DNA of 25,363 bases, from positions 1 to 25,363 of IMG/VR virus record IMGVR_UViG_3300020202_000206. One strand, given 5' to 3'. Positions 8,048 through 15,194 of this stretch are shown here, piece after piece (within the stretch, counting starts at the first letter, position 1; each line of letters starts with the position of its first letter). A model generated the notes under the pieces. It searched no databases. It worked only from the letters and a program-made list of their open reading frames with translations, and was not told where the DNA came from. The position numbers and the translations under genes were made by a program. Source of the stretch: a virus.

Positions 8048-9822
8048 TAGTGATCCCTCACCACAAACACGCGGGGCTGCTCGCGATAGGCAAGGCCGAT
8101 GAGCGCCGCTTTGTAGGCGTCATAGAAGAACCCGGCCCACACGCGATCCCCGGACGGCTGGAAGGAAAACCCGCTGCTCCCGAGCAGGTTCAGGGCGGCG
8201 AAACGGTCATCCCCGCGCGTCCCGGCGAGACGCCGCCTGACCATCATCGACACCTTCCGCTTAGCCTCCGTGAAATTGGACGGCTCGCGGGACGAGAGCA
8301 GGGGCGCCAGCAGCCCCATGCACTCCCAGGCGTACCAAGTCGAGCTATCGGTGGTGTTGACGGACGGGGTGCCGACGGTGATGTCAACGTTGTCGGACCA
8401 CGTGAGCTTCGGGTTGTAGGTCCCTAGGTTGTTGTATTCCTCGTCGAGATCCGTTCCGTAGTACAGGATGTCGAAAGGCGTAGTCGTCGCGGTGATGGCG
8501 TGGTCCGCAGACGATGCCGTGGCCATGAAGAAATCCCAGATCGGGCTGATGACCGAGTCGAACCCGTAATAGGCGTTCCAGCCCCGGATCGCCTGGGCCC
8601 ACTCCGGGGGAAACACAGCACCGGCCACGAGCCACGTGCTGTTTTGCGTGACAGATGACCCGTTCGAGGTGGACGCCCGGTAGGTGCGGCTCATGTACGA
8701 CGTAGAAAGGCCCGTCTTGGTGGCCCCCGTGGTGTGGTCGTAAACGCCGTTCACCCAGAAGGCCCGCGCCTCGGCGGCCATGGCGCTGAGCGTGGCGGCG
8801 GTGGCGTCGGTCATCTCCCCGACCGCCGTCGTATCGCCGTAGGTCGTGTCCCCCTCGAGGGCCTTGGCCGCAGCGATGAACTCCAGCCCCCACAGGTCAT
8901 CTACGTTGATGGACTCGTCGGCCTCCCACGTCGAAGCACCCCCAGCCGCCTTGGTGAAGTTCCACGGCCACATCCCCGGGTGAAAGCGCGCCGATGTGCT
9001 GGTGCCACGGGAGACGAAATAGCGCCCGGTGAGCTTGCCGGGGCTCTGGCAACGCCGCAGGCACGTCAGGGCCATGCGGTAGCCTTGGCGGTACTTCTCA
9101 TCGCCGAGCGCCTGATACGCGCGCAGGAGCGCCAGGCCGCCGAGATAGACATCCTTGGTGTAGATGTTCGCCTCGTCCGAGGCACCGGACCACGAGAGGG
9201 TCAGCGAGTTGCTATAGGGCCAGAGGAAAGCCCCATACTCGAAGTCCGTTGACGCCGTGGCGCGGCCTAGCCACGTCGTGATCTGGGACGCCTGATACGG
9301 CCCTCCCGCCTGCCACGTGAGCAGCAGGTCGGCGAGGGCACGGAGCTTGGTTTTCGCGCGGTCGATCCACACCTTCGGTCGCCGGTCCTCGGCGATGACC
9401 GAATACAGGTACATGCAGGTAACCGCGGACGTCTCGACGAGGCTTTCCACGTCAACGCCGTTGTCATCCTCGATCTTCCCCGCGCCGCTCTTCATGTTGA
9501 CGAAACGCCGGGGAGGCACGCCCGGCCCGGCGTCGGCAATCGAGCTGCGAACGTCGCCGAAATCAGCGGTCAGGAGGTTGAGGATGCGCGCCTCGGCCTT
9601 CTGGTAGAGCTCGAGGTCTGGTGTCTCGCGCACCTGTTCGGCGGGACGCGGCCTGATGGCCGGGGGGATGGTCGGCCGTGGCCCAGCGGCGTCGAGCATG
9701 TCGTCGGTAAAGCCGCGCGCATCGTAGGGGCAGGCGTATTTCCCGTCCCCGATGGGAGCCATCTTGCGGAAGGGCCACGTGTCGTCTCCGCAGACGTCGC
9801 AGGCGCGGCGGTGGTCGCTCAT
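8047..9822 (-). CDS. Large alpha-helical virion-cluster protein with N-terminal Cys motif
   Basis: A 591-aa protein of no family I can name. The N-terminus has Cys8-x2-Cys11 and Cys31-x2-Asp34, like a zinc knuckle whose fourth ligand is Asp. A Pro-rich linker follows (about 45-65). From about 100 on it is built of helical hairpins with many Trp, Tyr and Phe residues (for example Y-L-G-G-L-A-L-L-R-A-Y-Q-A-L-G-D), recalling the alpha/alpha-toroid fold of several glycosidases and lyases. Trp and Asp/Glu are frequent around 180-320 and 400-470. It lies between the beta-helix proteins and the adaptor, overlapping the former by 4 bases, so it is probably a virion component, perhaps acting on sugars. 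That activity is conjecture; a purely structural role is equally possible. Confidence 0.75.
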   Translation of the reverse strand: MSDHRRACDVCGDDTWPFRKMAPIGDGKYACPYDARGFTDDMLDAAGPRPTIPPAIRPRPAEQVRETPDLELYQKAEARILNLLTADFGDVRSSIADAGPGVPPRRFVNMKSGAGKIEDDNGVDVESLVETSAVTCMYLYSVIAEDRRPKVWIDRAKTKLRALADLLLTWQAGGPYQASQITTWLGRATASTDFEYGAFLWPYSNSLTLSWSGASDEANIYTKDVYLGGLALLRAYQALGDEKYRQGYRMALTCLRRCQSPGKLTGRYFVSRGTSTSARFHPGMWPWNFTKAAGGASTWEADESINVDDLWGLEFIAAAKALEGDTTYGDTTAVGEMTDATAATLSAMAAEARAFWVNGVYDHTTGATKTGLSTSYMSRTYRASTSNGSSVTQNSTWLVAGAVFPPEWAQAIRGWNAYYGFDSVISPIWDFFMATASSADHAITATTTPFDILYYGTDLDEEYNNLGTYNPKLTWSDNVDITVGTPSVNTTDSSTWYAWECMGLLAPLLSSREPSNFTEAKRKVSMMVRRRLAGTRGDDRFAALNLLGSSGFSFQPSGDRVWAGFFYDAYKAALIGLAYREQPRVFVVRDH

Positions 9823-10628
9823 TCAGTCCACTTCCACCCGCTCGTGGCGTCGATGGTGTGCGAGCCGCCGATGTAGCCCTTGATCCCGCTGATAGAGGCC
9901 CCGGCAAACGAGTAGTTCTGAAGGGTCAGATCCCGGAACCGGAAGCGGTCGGCCGTGGCCGTGTCCACCTGGAGCGCATACCCCGACGTCCACCCGTAGC
10001 TCCCGCCGTCGAAGGTGCAGCTCTCAACGAGGAGATTGGTCGACGCGCCGGTGGCCCTCACGCCCGTGCGGCTCGTGCCGGAGACGGACGCCGTCACCTT
10101 GAACGTCGAGCCGCGGAACGTGGCGTTTGCCACGCCGTTGACCAGGACCAGATCCGTCGCCTCGTTGGCCCCGCCCTCGAGGAGGCAGTCGCGCATCTCG
10201 AAGCCCGACCCCGTGATCGCCAGCTTGCGGGTGATGGACGCGCTGGCCGCAGGGAAGTAGCAATTCTCGATGCGGACCTCTGTCCCAGAGACGGTGATGA
10301 TCCCGGAGTTGGTGAACTGGGCCCGCGACGTCCCCGACCCCAGCGAAATGAGCGTGACCCCAGCCGTCGACCACGTGTAGGCCGCTACCGTCTCCCGGTG
10401 GGTAGCGAGGCACACGATGAGATTGGAGTTGTTCGAGGTGCAGACGGAGATGGCCCCCGAGGCGCCGAAAACCGTTGCCTTGGGGGTCTTCTCCTCCGTG
10501 CCGGCATTGGAGTCGCTGCCGGTGACGGAGTCTACGAATATGACCGAGTCCGAGGAGATGTACGGGTACCCGACCAGAAGGTCAGGCCCCGTACTCGCGA
10601 ACCCGCTGTTTCGAACCAGTAGAGCCAC
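9819..10628 (-). CDS. Beta-helix virion-cluster protein (269 aa)
   Basis: A 269-aa protein with a GTG start at 10628, chosen because AAGGAG lies six bases upstream. It opens with a short N-terminal part, then residues about 65-105 (L-I-V-C-L-A-T-H-R-E-T-V, then G-V-T-L-I-S-L-G-S-G) match the first coil of phage right-handed beta-helix proteins. The rest is short strands with N-C-x-F and D-C-L-L turns typical of parallel beta-helices. It resembles its neighbour at 10673-11623 over this region, so the two are probably paralogues. Such proteins sit next to the coat gene in many phages and may be head fibres or surface decorations; the role is inferred. The stop overlaps the next gene by four bases. 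Confidence 0.75.
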   Translation of the reverse strand: MALLVRNSGFASTGPDLLVGYPYISSDSVIFVDSVTGSDSNAGTEEKTPKATVFGASGAISVCTSNNSNLIVCLATHRETVAAYTWSTAGVTLISLGSGTSRAQFTNSGIITVSGTEVRIENCYFPAASASITRKLAITGSGFEMRDCLLEGGANEATDLVLVNGVANATFRGSTFKVTASVSGTSRTGVRATGASTNLLVESCTFDGGSYGWTSGYALQVDTATADRFRFRDLTLQNYSFAGASISGIKGYIGGSHTIDATSGWKWTE

Positions 10629-10635
10629 GCTTTTC

Positions 10636-10666
10636 TCCTTGGGCCATGGCCCGAGGGCGTGGCCCT
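10636..10666 (-). promoter_or_regulatory. Ribosome site with adjacent palindrome
   Basis: AAGGAG (minus strand, 10636-10641) serves the GTG start at 10628. It touches a perfect 12-bp palindrome, GGGCCATGGCCC (10641-10652), and GGGCCA can instead pair with TGGCCC at 10660-10665. A hairpin here could cover the ribosome site and limit translation of the 269-aa protein. This is only a structural possibility read from the bases. Confidence 0.35.
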
Positions 10667-10672
10667 AGCTGA

Positions 10673-11623
10673 CTAGGCCGAGACGGTTCCGACGACCTCG
10701 GTCCCGGTCTCGCCCGCCGTGTTGGTGACGGTCGGCCGGTGGAAGGTCATGATCCCGGTGCTGGTGAGCCACGGGGTCAGAGACGAGGTATCCAGGTAGG
10801 CGAAGTGCTCGTTTCGGCTCACGCCCGAGACGCCCGCCAGACCCGTAACCGCGCAAGTAGAGAGCGCCTTGCGGTTGATGTACGTGTTGTTCTCGAGCCA
10901 GATGTTGAGGCTGGCAGTGGTCGCGAACCGCACGATTCCAACACCGACCGCCGAGGTAGCGCCCTCGATGACGTTGTTGAACATCCGCAGGCCATCGGCT
11001 CCCACGATCTGAAGGAACGTCGTGCACTCCGCAGCCGTCGCGCCGATGGCGTGATTGCCGGAGTACTCGAAGTAGTCCGCGCCGGCCGTGGTGGTGATGC
11101 CGATGGTCACCTTGTTGTTCGCGTCGGTCCCGAAGAACTGGCGCGTGTTGAGGATCTTGCAGCGAGCCGCCGAGACCGTGATCGGAGCAGCGACGTTGAC
11201 CGATCCCGTGGTCGGCTCCATCTGCAAGATGATGCCGCGGTTGGGGCCGCCGTCGATGACGAAGTCGGCCGCGTCCATGAGGGCCGTGGTCGTCGCCGTG
11301 GCCCAGGTGATCGTGGCCGGAGGACCGAAGCCGGGGCCGCGAATGGTAACGCCCGTCTTGGTGCCCAGGTTGGACCACGCATCAGCCCCGCTGATGGTCT
11401 CGGTGTGACCGGGGAGGAGCTGGACGACGTCACCACGTCCCGAGCGACAGAGGTCGAGAGCGGCCTGGATGGTGGTCCGGCCGTCCTCGGCGTACCACGC
11501 CGGGGCATCGCTGAGGTTGCCCGGCCCCGAGTGATGGACCGGGATGATCTTCGCGCCGGTTCGCGCGAAAACAAACCCCGGAATCTCCACCGGGCCGGAG
11601 GGAGTGAGCACTGAGGGAACCAT
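10673..11623 (-). CDS. Beta-helix virion-cluster protein (316 aa)
   Basis: A 316-aa protein, first gene after the coat protein, with GGAGG five bases before its ATG. Residues about 48-105 hold the recognisable phage beta-helix opening: an 'I-Q-A-A-L-D-L-C' helix, then V-V-Q-L-L-P-G-H-T-E-T-I, then G-V-T-I-R-G-P-G-F-G. After this come repeated short strands with N-N-x-I-E and N-N-T-Y turns, as in parallel right-handed beta-helices. The family is common beside capsid genes and may decorate the head or bind the cell surface; no catalytic residues can be named. The 269-aa neighbour shares the same opening, suggesting duplication and divergence. Confidence 0.78.
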   Translation of the reverse strand: MVPSVLTPSGPVEIPGFVFARTGAKIIPVHHSGPGNLSDAPAWYAEDGRTTIQAALDLCRSGRGDVVQLLPGHTETISGADAWSNLGTKTGVTIRGPGFGPPATITWATATTTALMDAADFVIDGGPNRGIILQMEPTTGSVNVAAPITVSAARCKILNTRQFFGTDANNKVTIGITTTAGADYFEYSGNHAIGATAAECTTFLQIVGADGLRMFNNVIEGATSAVGVGIVRFATTASLNIWLENNTYINRKALSTCAVTGLAGVSGVSRNEHFAYLDTSSLTPWLTSTGIMTFHRPTVTNTAGETGTEVVGTVSA

Positions 11624-11632
11624 CGGTGCCTC

Positions 11633-12538
11633 CTACGCCAGCGAGAAGAAGTACGTGCGCCAGTTGCTCCACGACACCAGGAAGCGAGCCGAACCCACGT
11701 GAACCTCGGACTCGTTCCGGATCTCGTCCGTCTTGCGGAACCGCGGCTTACGCCGCCAGATGAACCGAGCGCCGCGGGGAGCGTCCGTGTGGGCGCCCCA
11801 GTTCGTGGTGCTGGCCATGTGCGGGATCGGGGCGTACGACGAGGACACCCCGCGCGGCTTGAGGGAGTTGATGGCGTTGTTCGCCGTGTCGTCCCTCATG
11901 TCCGACTTGGTGATCTCGAGGAACCGCGCGTGCAGGTTCTCCGGCCCGATCCACTTCTTGACCCGCGTGCCGGCGATGTAGCCGTTAGAGCCGGCCATCT
12001 TCACGCACGAAGTAACGATCAGGTTGAGCGCCGTGTTGCTGGGGGTGAGCGCCGGGCTCAGGATGTTCGAGACCGTCGCGCCGCCGCGGATCGGGTGAGC
12101 CGAGTTGGCCAGGGTCACGCCGTCGCCGCCGTTGACGCCGGTGGTAGCAGCGTCGTCGATGATACCGACGGCGTAGTAATCCTGGGTCTGGATGCAGGTG
12201 CGGCCCAGCATGCGGACGGCGTCGTACGCCTCCTCGTAGACCGCGTCCTCCTTGATCTCGTCGGGGATCACGAGACGCTTGGCGAACTTGAGCGGACGCC
12301 ACCGGGTGACGTACCCCTCGTTGTACTCGTCCATGTCGATCTCGGCGCCCTCGTCGGTCTCGGTCCACAGACCGGGATCGACCCACTCCACGTCATCGTA
12401 CCAGCGCTTGTCGGTCGAGCCCTCCTCGAGGTAGCCCTTCCAGTAGGGTTCGTTCTTCTCGATGACCGACGTCCAGATCGCGCCGAGAGTCGCGTGGAAT
12501 ACGTCGGGCGCCTGACCTTCAGAAATGCTCTGTGCCAT
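11633..12538 (-). CDS. Major capsid protein (HK97-fold type)
   Basis: A 301-aa protein, which I take as the coat protein. It lies after the scaffold and a decoration candidate, begins without a cleaved prodomain, and has the mix expected of HK97-fold coats. There is an N-terminal arm (about 1-50), an E-loop-like acidic region (W-T-E-T-D-E-G-A-E-I-D-M-D, about 58-70), a spine helix (E-D-A-V-Y-E-E-A-Y-D-A-V-R-M-L-G-R, about 97-113) and a long A-domain. It ends in the typical beta segment (S-E-V-H-V-G-S-A-R-F-L-V-S-W-S-N-W). GGGAG precedes the ATG. At 301 aa it is small compared with P22 coat (430 aa), nearer the size of many HK97-like coats. The assignment rests on gene order plus these features. 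Confidence 0.82.
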   Translation of the reverse strand: MAQSISEGQAPDVFHATLGAIWTSVIEKNEPYWKGYLEEGSTDKRWYDDVEWVDPGLWTETDEGAEIDMDEYNEGYVTRWRPLKFAKRLVIPDEIKEDAVYEEAYDAVRMLGRTCIQTQDYYAVGIIDDAATTGVNGGDGVTLANSAHPIRGGATVSNILSPALTPSNTALNLIVTSCVKMAGSNGYIAGTRVKKWIGPENLHARFLEITKSDMRDDTANNAINSLKPRGVSSSYAPIPHMASTTNWGAHTDAPRGARFIWRRKPRFRKTDEIRNESEVHVGSARFLVSWSNWRTYFFSLA

Positions 12539-12552
12539 GGTCCGTTACTCCC

Positions 12553-13137
12553 TCAGATGCCCGCGTTGTCCACGAACGCGTGGAAGCCCTCGTTGATCAT
12601 CACCTTGACGTGCAGGTTCGCACCCGTGTAGGTGCGGCCCGGGACGCGCCGGATCTCGAGAATCCGGAACTGCGCAGCTCCGGCAACCGGGGTGCCGTCC
12701 ACCTGATGGCCCGAGCAGCCGTACACCGTGCTGCCCGCGCCGGCCAGGAGGTCCATGTTAGACCCCACGGCGGCCTCCCACTCGGCGGCGGTGTCCGTCG
12801 AGGTGTTTGTCGCCGAGGTGGTCCAGAACTCCTGGTTGGGATCGTCGTAGATCCACACCCAGGTCTGCGTGGACACCAGGTTGCCGGTGTAGGTCGTGCT
12901 GGCCGGCAGGTACGGCGAGCGCACCCGCTTGCCGCCCGTGGTGTACTCGAACTCCTTGGCAACGCCGATGAGGTCGGTGTCACCGGCCGCCGCAACGTCC
13001 ACGAGACCCGTGGTGGCGATCTTGAGAACGTCACCGCGGAAAATCGCAGTGCTGTTGTTGCTCACGACGTTGTAGCGCCGGGCCCGGGAGCGGAGCTCCT
13101 GGTCCGCGTGGAAACCGCCTTGCAGTAGATTGGGCAT
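12553..13137 (-). CDS. Putative capsid decoration / cement protein
   Basis: A 194-aa protein, beta-rich and without helices of note. It has a middle T-x-T-W-V-W-I-Y-D-D-P-N-Q-E-F (about 92-106), which reads like a beta-strand pair, and a C-terminal R-I-L-E-I-R-R-V-P-G-R segment. It ends 14 bases before the coat gene and starts just after the 144-aa gene stop. Small beta proteins directly upstream of the coat gene are often head-decoration or cement proteins in phages that use a separate scaffold. I do not recognise the exact family, so the role is inferred from position and fold. Confidence 0.65.
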   Translation of the reverse strand: MPNLLQGGFHADQELRSRARRYNVVSNNSTAIFRGDVLKIATTGLVDVAAAGDTDLIGVAKEFEYTTGGKRVRSPYLPASTTYTGNLVSTQTWVWIYDDPNQEFWTTSATNTSTDTAAEWEAAVGSNMDLLAGAGSTVYGCSGHQVDGTPVAGAAQFRILEIRRVPGRTYTGANLHVKVMINEGFHAFVDNAGI

Positions 13138-13143
13138 CTCTAG

Positions 13144-13578
13144 CTACCTCCGAGCCATCTGTCGCGGGCCGCTGCCCGGGTTGTTGACGAAAACGTCCCC
13201 GTTGGCTTTCTTGAGGAATGCCTCACGGGTCTTGCGATTCGCGGCGCGCTCACCGGCGAGCACTCGCTCATGCCGGCCCTTGTCGCGCACCATCAGAACG
13301 TGATCGGCCATCCGGATCTGCTCGCCCTTCTGGAACTGAAGCCCAGAGAGCAGCTCGATCCCGTCCTCACCGGCGCGCACCTCGCGCCAGCCGCGGCCCT
13401 TGTAGGTGTTGACGTCCGAGAGATGCGGCCACACCGTCACGAGGTCGGAGGGGACGGACTCCTCGTCCACCTTGAACTCGAACGTGGGATCGCCGTCGAT
13501 CTCGGCCTTCTCCGACGGGTCGAAGCGCTCCAGCACCTCGATCGCTTCCGTCTTCTCGCTCTCGGTCTTCTTGGCCAT
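13144..13578 (-). CDS. Hypothetical protein of the capsid cluster
   Basis: A 144-aa protein starting at 13578, where GGAG lies five bases before the ATG. The frame is open further upstream to 13683 but that part is Arg-rich and lies in the leader, so the shorter start is preferred. Residues 1-30 are highly charged. Residues about 35-110 are beta-like, with the stretch F-Q-K-G-E-Q-I-R-M-A-D-H-V-L-M-V-R-D resembling a small barrel, followed by a basic helix (about 100-125). No family recognised. It is the first leftward gene after the promoter island at 13681-13761, so it heads the coat transcript. Confidence 0.65.
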   Translation of the reverse strand: MAKKTESEKTEAIEVLERFDPSEKAEIDGDPTFEFKVDEESVPSDLVTVWPHLSDVNTYKGRGWREVRAGEDGIELLSGLQFQKGEQIRMADHVLMVRDKGRHERVLAGERAANRKTREAFLKKANGDVFVNNPGSGPRQMARR

Positions 13579-13680
13579 GAAATCTCCAGGTCGCCGGTGG
13601 ATGGCGTCCACCGCTCCGCGCCGCGCTTCTGGCCGCGACGACCGAGATTCAAGGCCCCCGAGGGGCTGGCCCTTACGGAC
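13579..13680 (-). other. Structured leader before the capsid transcript
   Basis: About 100 bases between the promoter island and the 144-aa gene contain no convincing gene. On the leftward transcript they can form at least two hairpins, one from GGTGGA paired with TCCACC (about 13595-13611) and one from GCCCC paired with GGGGC around 13652-13664. These may be a 5' leader structure. Function unknown. Confidence 0.35.
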
Positions 13681-13761
13681 CAATTGCTAAGTTAGAACAA
13701 CACCCCTAGTGTGTAAATAGAAAAATCGTAATGTTCGTTGCAACGTAGCAACGAAACGCCA
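13681..13761. promoter_or_regulatory. AT-rich divergent promoter island with palindrome
   Basis: This is a distinctly AT-rich patch in otherwise GC-rich DNA, lying between the leftward capsid genes and the rightward 148-aa gene. On the minus strand, TTTACA (13712-13717) and TAACTT (13689-13694) are 17 bases apart, a fair sigma-70-type promoter for the coat genes. On the plus strand, TTAGAA (13692-13697) and TAAATA (13714-13719) are 16 apart and could serve the 148-aa gene. CGTTGCAACG (13736-13745), a 10-bp palindrome followed by a further half-site GCAACG (13748-13753), lies just downstream of the plus promoter and resembles sites near 21.4 kb. Promoters are read by eye. Confidence 0.5.
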
Positions 13762-14208
13762 ATGAACAACACCCTCAAACGAGCGGCCCCCGAAACTGGC
13801 GCCCCGGCGCGCGAGGTAGCGTTTTTCTACCGGGAGATCCGGCAGGCGCTCAATCAAGCGTATTTCGAGCGCTTCGAAGTCACGACGACTCTCACCGCTG
13901 CTGCAACGACGATATGGCAATACGCCATGTCTCCGTCGAGCGCCTGGAGCATCGACGCCTCCATCACGGGCATCGCCACCGACGGATCTCTCGCTGCCTA
14001 CCGGCGCATGGTCCGCACGCGGCGGGTTGGCTCTGCCGCTCCAACGGTCATCAGCACGGACACGCTGGGGACGGATTACGAGGACGTCGCCGCGTGGGCT
14101 ATCGCCTTCGACATCTCCTCGAACAACGTCAGGCTACGTGTGACGGCAGACGCCACCCGCACCGTGACGTGGCAGGCGATGATCCGGATCGACGAGGTCC
14201 GGTACTAG
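13762..14208 (+). CDS. Beta-sandwich virion-type protein (moron) opposite the capsid genes
   Basis: A 148-aa protein, ATG at 13762; a TTG at 13738 in the same frame would overlap the palindrome and is less likely. Neither has a clear ribosome site. The N-terminal 40 residues are charged and helical. Residues about 45-148 (A-T-D-G-S-L-A-A-Y-R-R, T-D-Y-E-D-V-A-A-W-A-I-A-F-D, N-N-V-R-L-R-V-T, W-Q-A-M-I-R-I-D-E-V) match the compact beta module often found at the ends of phage tail-fibre and virion proteins. Here it stands alone as a gene, on the strand opposite the virion block, with its own promoter island. Its stop overlaps the scaffold stop by four bases. It may be a head or tail decoration acquired on its own; function unknown. 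Confidence 0.72.
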   Translation: MNNTLKRAAPETGAPAREVAFFYREIRQALNQAYFERFEVTTTLTAAATTIWQYAMSPSSAWSIDASITGIATDGSLAAYRRMVRTRRVGSAAPTVISTDTLGTDYEDVAAWAIAFDISSNNVRLRVTADATRTVTWQAMIRIDEVRY

Positions 14209-14211
14209 TAC
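14202..14211. other. Palindromic shared stop of two convergent genes
   Basis: The palindrome GTACTAGTAC encodes the last residue (Tyr) and TAG stop of the rightward 148-aa gene and, on the other strand, the last residue (Tyr) and TAG stop of the scaffold gene. The two coding regions overlap by four bases. Palindromy makes the same ending readable on both strands. Confidence 0.85.
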
Positions 14212-15191
14212 TCGCCGCGCTTCATACGCTCCATCTGCGCGGCCACCTCGGCGGGAGAAACGCCGGAGCCCTTGAGCACTGCCAGTTGATCCGGGCCGAA
14301 GGTGATCGAGCCGTTGCTGTGACCGTTGCTCCGGCCGCCGCCACCGGCACCCTCGAAGATGCCGCGCTCACGTCCCGACGACGAGCGGAACCCCTCGGGA
14401 GCCCACCCCTTCTGCGTGTAGATGTACTGACACGCCTCGCGGAGCAGGCCCAGCGACTCCTGGCCGCCGTTCCGGGCGACGAGGTAGTTATAGTAAGCCT
14501 TCGCCTCGGCCTTGGCGGCGTGGTCCTGCTCGAGCCGCGGGAACTCCGTGGCCAGCACGGTACGCGCCGCCACGACGTCAGGGGAGGGGACGTTTTCCTG
14601 CTGCTGCCGGAGCCGCTCGTTGATGAGCTTTTCCGCCTCGGTGCGGATGAGAATCCGCTCCCGCTTCTCCGATAGCTGCTGAAACTGCTGTGCGAGGGCC
14701 TGGCGCTGCTCTGCCGGGAGGTCGGCATTGGAGGCCATCACCGCCAGGTCGTTGAGCTGCTTGGAGATGGTGGTTAGCTCCTGGCTCGCCGGGTCCTGCT
14801 GCTCGGGCTGGCGACCGAAGCCGGTTTTCTCCAGCGCCTCCCAGCGTCCCATCATGGTCGCTAGCTGCTGCTCGAGAGCGGCCACCTTCGTCTGATACTC
14901 CTTGGTGCGCTCGGTGACCGCTTTCTCGATGTAGCCCTTCCATGAGCTGGGCTTGGTGGGTTTCTGCCGCTGGGGCGCGATGTCTCCGGGGTCACGCTGC
15001 CGCGGCTGCGTCTGCATCTCGCGCGGCTGCTGCTCGGCCATGGGCTCCGCAGAGCCCAGCGTGCTCCCGCCCGACGGCTCATCGTCGCCGGCTCCGACCT
15101 CCAGATCTTCGCGGTCGTCCTCCTGGCCGATCTTGACGGTCACGGGAGAAAGGTCATCTCCGCTCTCTACGGGCTTGTCTGCACGGGCCAT
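14205..15191 (-). CDS. Capsid scaffolding protein
   Basis: A 328-aa protein between portal and coat genes, the usual place for a scaffold. The N-terminal 80 residues are acidic and disordered, rich in Glu, Asp, Gln and Pro. Residues about 82-200 are strongly helical and coiled-coil-like, rich in Gln, Glu, Leu and Arg. The C-terminus (about 300-328) is a short basic helix (V-A-A-Q-M-E-R-M-K-R), the part that in P22 scaffold binds the coat. There is a Gly/Asn/Ser-rich linker around 280-295. No protease motif is seen. It would direct coat assembly around the portal and leave before packaging. The assignment rests on order, composition and the basic C-terminal helix. Confidence 0.8.
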   Translation of the reverse strand: MARADKPVESGDDLSPVTVKIGQEDDREDLEVGAGDDEPSGGSTLGSAEPMAEQQPREMQTQPRQRDPGDIAPQRQKPTKPSSWKGYIEKAVTERTKEYQTKVAALEQQLATMMGRWEALEKTGFGRQPEQQDPASQELTTISKQLNDLAVMASNADLPAEQRQALAQQFQQLSEKRERILIRTEAEKLINERLRQQQENVPSPDVVAARTVLATEFPRLEQDHAAKAEAKAYYNYLVARNGGQESLGLLREACQYIYTQKGWAPEGFRSSSGRERGIFEGAGGGGRSNGHSNGSITFGPDQLAVLKGSGVSPAEVAAQMERMKRGEY

Positions 15192-15194
15192 GGT

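Noticed and set aside
11699-12631. A 310-codon plus-strand frame opposite the coat gene
   Set aside because: Shadow of the coat gene with Arg/Val/Gly/Asp bias and no recognisable domain.
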